Shown: in pieces, positions 63,371 to 64,000 of the stretch
Layout: each line of letters starts with the position of its first letter
Numbering within the stretch: the first letter of the stretch is position 1
Source of the DNA: Roseiarcus sp963774195
Lineage (GTDB): Bacteria > Pseudomonadota > Alphaproteobacteria > Rhizobiales > Beijerinckiaceae
Direction of reading: 5' to 3'
Assembly: GCA_963774195.1 (NCBI GenBank)
Contig: CAVZDY010000002.1
Location: 248,001-312,000 of the forward strand
DNA: 64,000 nt
Notes under the pieces: model-generated
What the model was told of the DNA's origin: nothing
What the model saw: only the letters and a program-made list of their open reading frames with translations
Databases searched by the model: none
Translations under genes and position numbers: made by a program

Positions 63371-64000
63371 TCAACTCGCCTCCGCCAGCAGCGACTTCTG
63401 CAGCGTATCCGCATCGCTTTCCTGATCGGTCAAGCGAGTCGGATAGTCCCCCGTGAAGCAGTGGTCGGTGAATTGCGGGTTGCGGTCGTCGCGGCCCTCG
63501 TAGCCCATGGCGCGGTAGATGCCGTCGACCGAAAGGAAAGCGAGGCTGTCCGCGCCCATGAAGCGGCGCATGCCCTCGAGATCCATCCGCGCCGCCAGCA
63601 GCTTGTCGCGCACTGGAGTGTCGATGCCGTAAAAATCGGGATGTTTGATCGGCGGGGAGGAGATACGCAGATGAACCTCTTTTGCGCCGGCTTCGCGCAT
63701 CATCTGCACGATCTTCACGCTCGTGGTGCCGCGTACGATGGAGTCGTCGATCAGCACGATCCGCTTGCCCGCGACGACCGCCCGGTTCGCGTTGTGCTTG
63801 AGGCGGACGCCAATCTCGCGGATCGCCTGGGTCGGCTGAATGAAGGTGCGTCCCACGTAGTGATTGCGGATGATGCCGAGTTCGAAGGGAATGCCGCAGG
63901 TCGCAGCGTAGCCGAGCGCCGCGGGAACGCCCGAGTCCGGCACAGGCACGACAACGTCGACGTCGGCCGGCGCTTCGCGAGCGAGTTCGGCGCCCATGGC
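63371..64000 (-). CDS. purF: Amidophosphoribosyltransferase, C-terminal part
   Basis: The frame runs off the right edge, so the N-terminal glutaminase domain is missing. The visible ~209 residues include the PRPP-binding motif VLIDDSIVRGTTS, the segment RNHYVGRTFIQPTQ and the conserved PPIKHPDFYGIDTP. PurF makes phosphoribosylamine from PRPP and glutamine, the first step of purine synthesis. The end (QESDADTLQKSLLAEAS) is variable among species. Confidence 0.95.
   Translation of the reverse strand, partial: AMGAELAREAPADVDVVVPVPDSGVPAALGYAATCGIPFELGIIRNHYVGRTFIQPTQAIREIGVRLKHNANRAVVAGKRIVLIDDSIVRGTTSVKIVQMMREAGAKEVHLRISSPPIKHPDFYGIDTPVRDKLLAARMDLEGMRRFMGADSLAFLSVDGIYRAMGYEGRDDRNPQFTDHCFTGDYPTRLTDQESDADTLQKSLLAEAS

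Overview
The window is high-GC chromosomal DNA of an alphaproteobacterium, most likely a member of the Rhizobiales/Hyphomicrobiales (Beijerinckiaceae/Methylocystaceae-like, though the family is not settled by what I can see). The clues are a MucR/Ros-type regulator with a degenerate zinc finger, a short-type phosphatidylserine decarboxylase paired with pssA, a Tim44-MltA-Smr cluster, a three-gene fbc operon (Rieske, cytochrome b, cytochrome c1), a FrcBCA-like sugar importer, a small GCG/CRPN-type secreted protein, and many intergenic palindromic repeats. Almost every gene has a recognisable family. There are no tRNA or rRNA genes, no CRISPR array, no transposase and no phage genes.

Layout. 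0-5 kb: the end of a CUT2 sugar ABC importer (frcB-frcC-frcA like) followed by an aldo/keto reductase and a Gfo/Idh dehydrogenase, probably a carbohydrate locus. 5-13 kb: oligopeptidase B facing infA-maf-yacG, then psd-pssA (phosphatidylethanolamine synthesis), an Atm1-type exporter and mucR. 13-24 kb: LOG-like protein, Fe-superoxide dismutase, PfkB kinase, two small regulator/effector pairs (WYL + VOC; ArsR + AHSA1), Smr/MltA/Tim44, gpsA, YciI and EVE proteins. 24-33 kb: acetyl-CoA synthetase, trmL, the cytochrome bc1 operon, MtnP-family phosphorylase, YqhA and MepA. 33-46 kb: a gene-free kilobase, rhodanese, dnaA, DUF952-pyrD, cytochrome b561, clpB, a DoxX-like protein and the rpmH-rnpA-yidC-engB operon behind a well-matched promoter. 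46-49 kb: a broken GGDEF gene, dxs, a small secreted Cys protein and a fatty-acid-hydroxylase family protein. 49.5-59.6 kb: a polyamine-type ABC importer translationally linked to a hydantoin/Asp-Glu racemase and followed by DUF1330, a Tat-signal PCMT-like methyltransferase, another methyltransferase, a second hydroxylase-family protein and an allophanate hydrolase without urea carboxylase. 59.7-64 kb: NUDIX, M20 peptidase, PiT phosphate transporter and the 3' part of purF.

How it fits together. Most of the window is core metabolism and cell maintenance: respiration, phospholipids, pyrimidine and purine synthesis, isoprenoids, replication initiation, membrane protein insertion and protein quality control. 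The accessory parts are the sugar locus at the left end and the importer/racemase/allophanate hydrolase region at 49.5-59.6 kb, which looks like a nitrogen-compound uptake and breakdown module.

The most distinctive non-coding features are at least three families of dispersed repeats. One composite unit of about 330-360 bp occurs at 31375 and 37225 with a shorter relative at 3568. One unit supplies the last ~59 codons of a yqhA gene. A 16-bp palindrome fills the spacer of the arsR promoter, whose expected transcript would start at or next to the arsR start codon. I did not find a convincing new multi-gene defence or biosynthetic system; the best leads are listed as findings.
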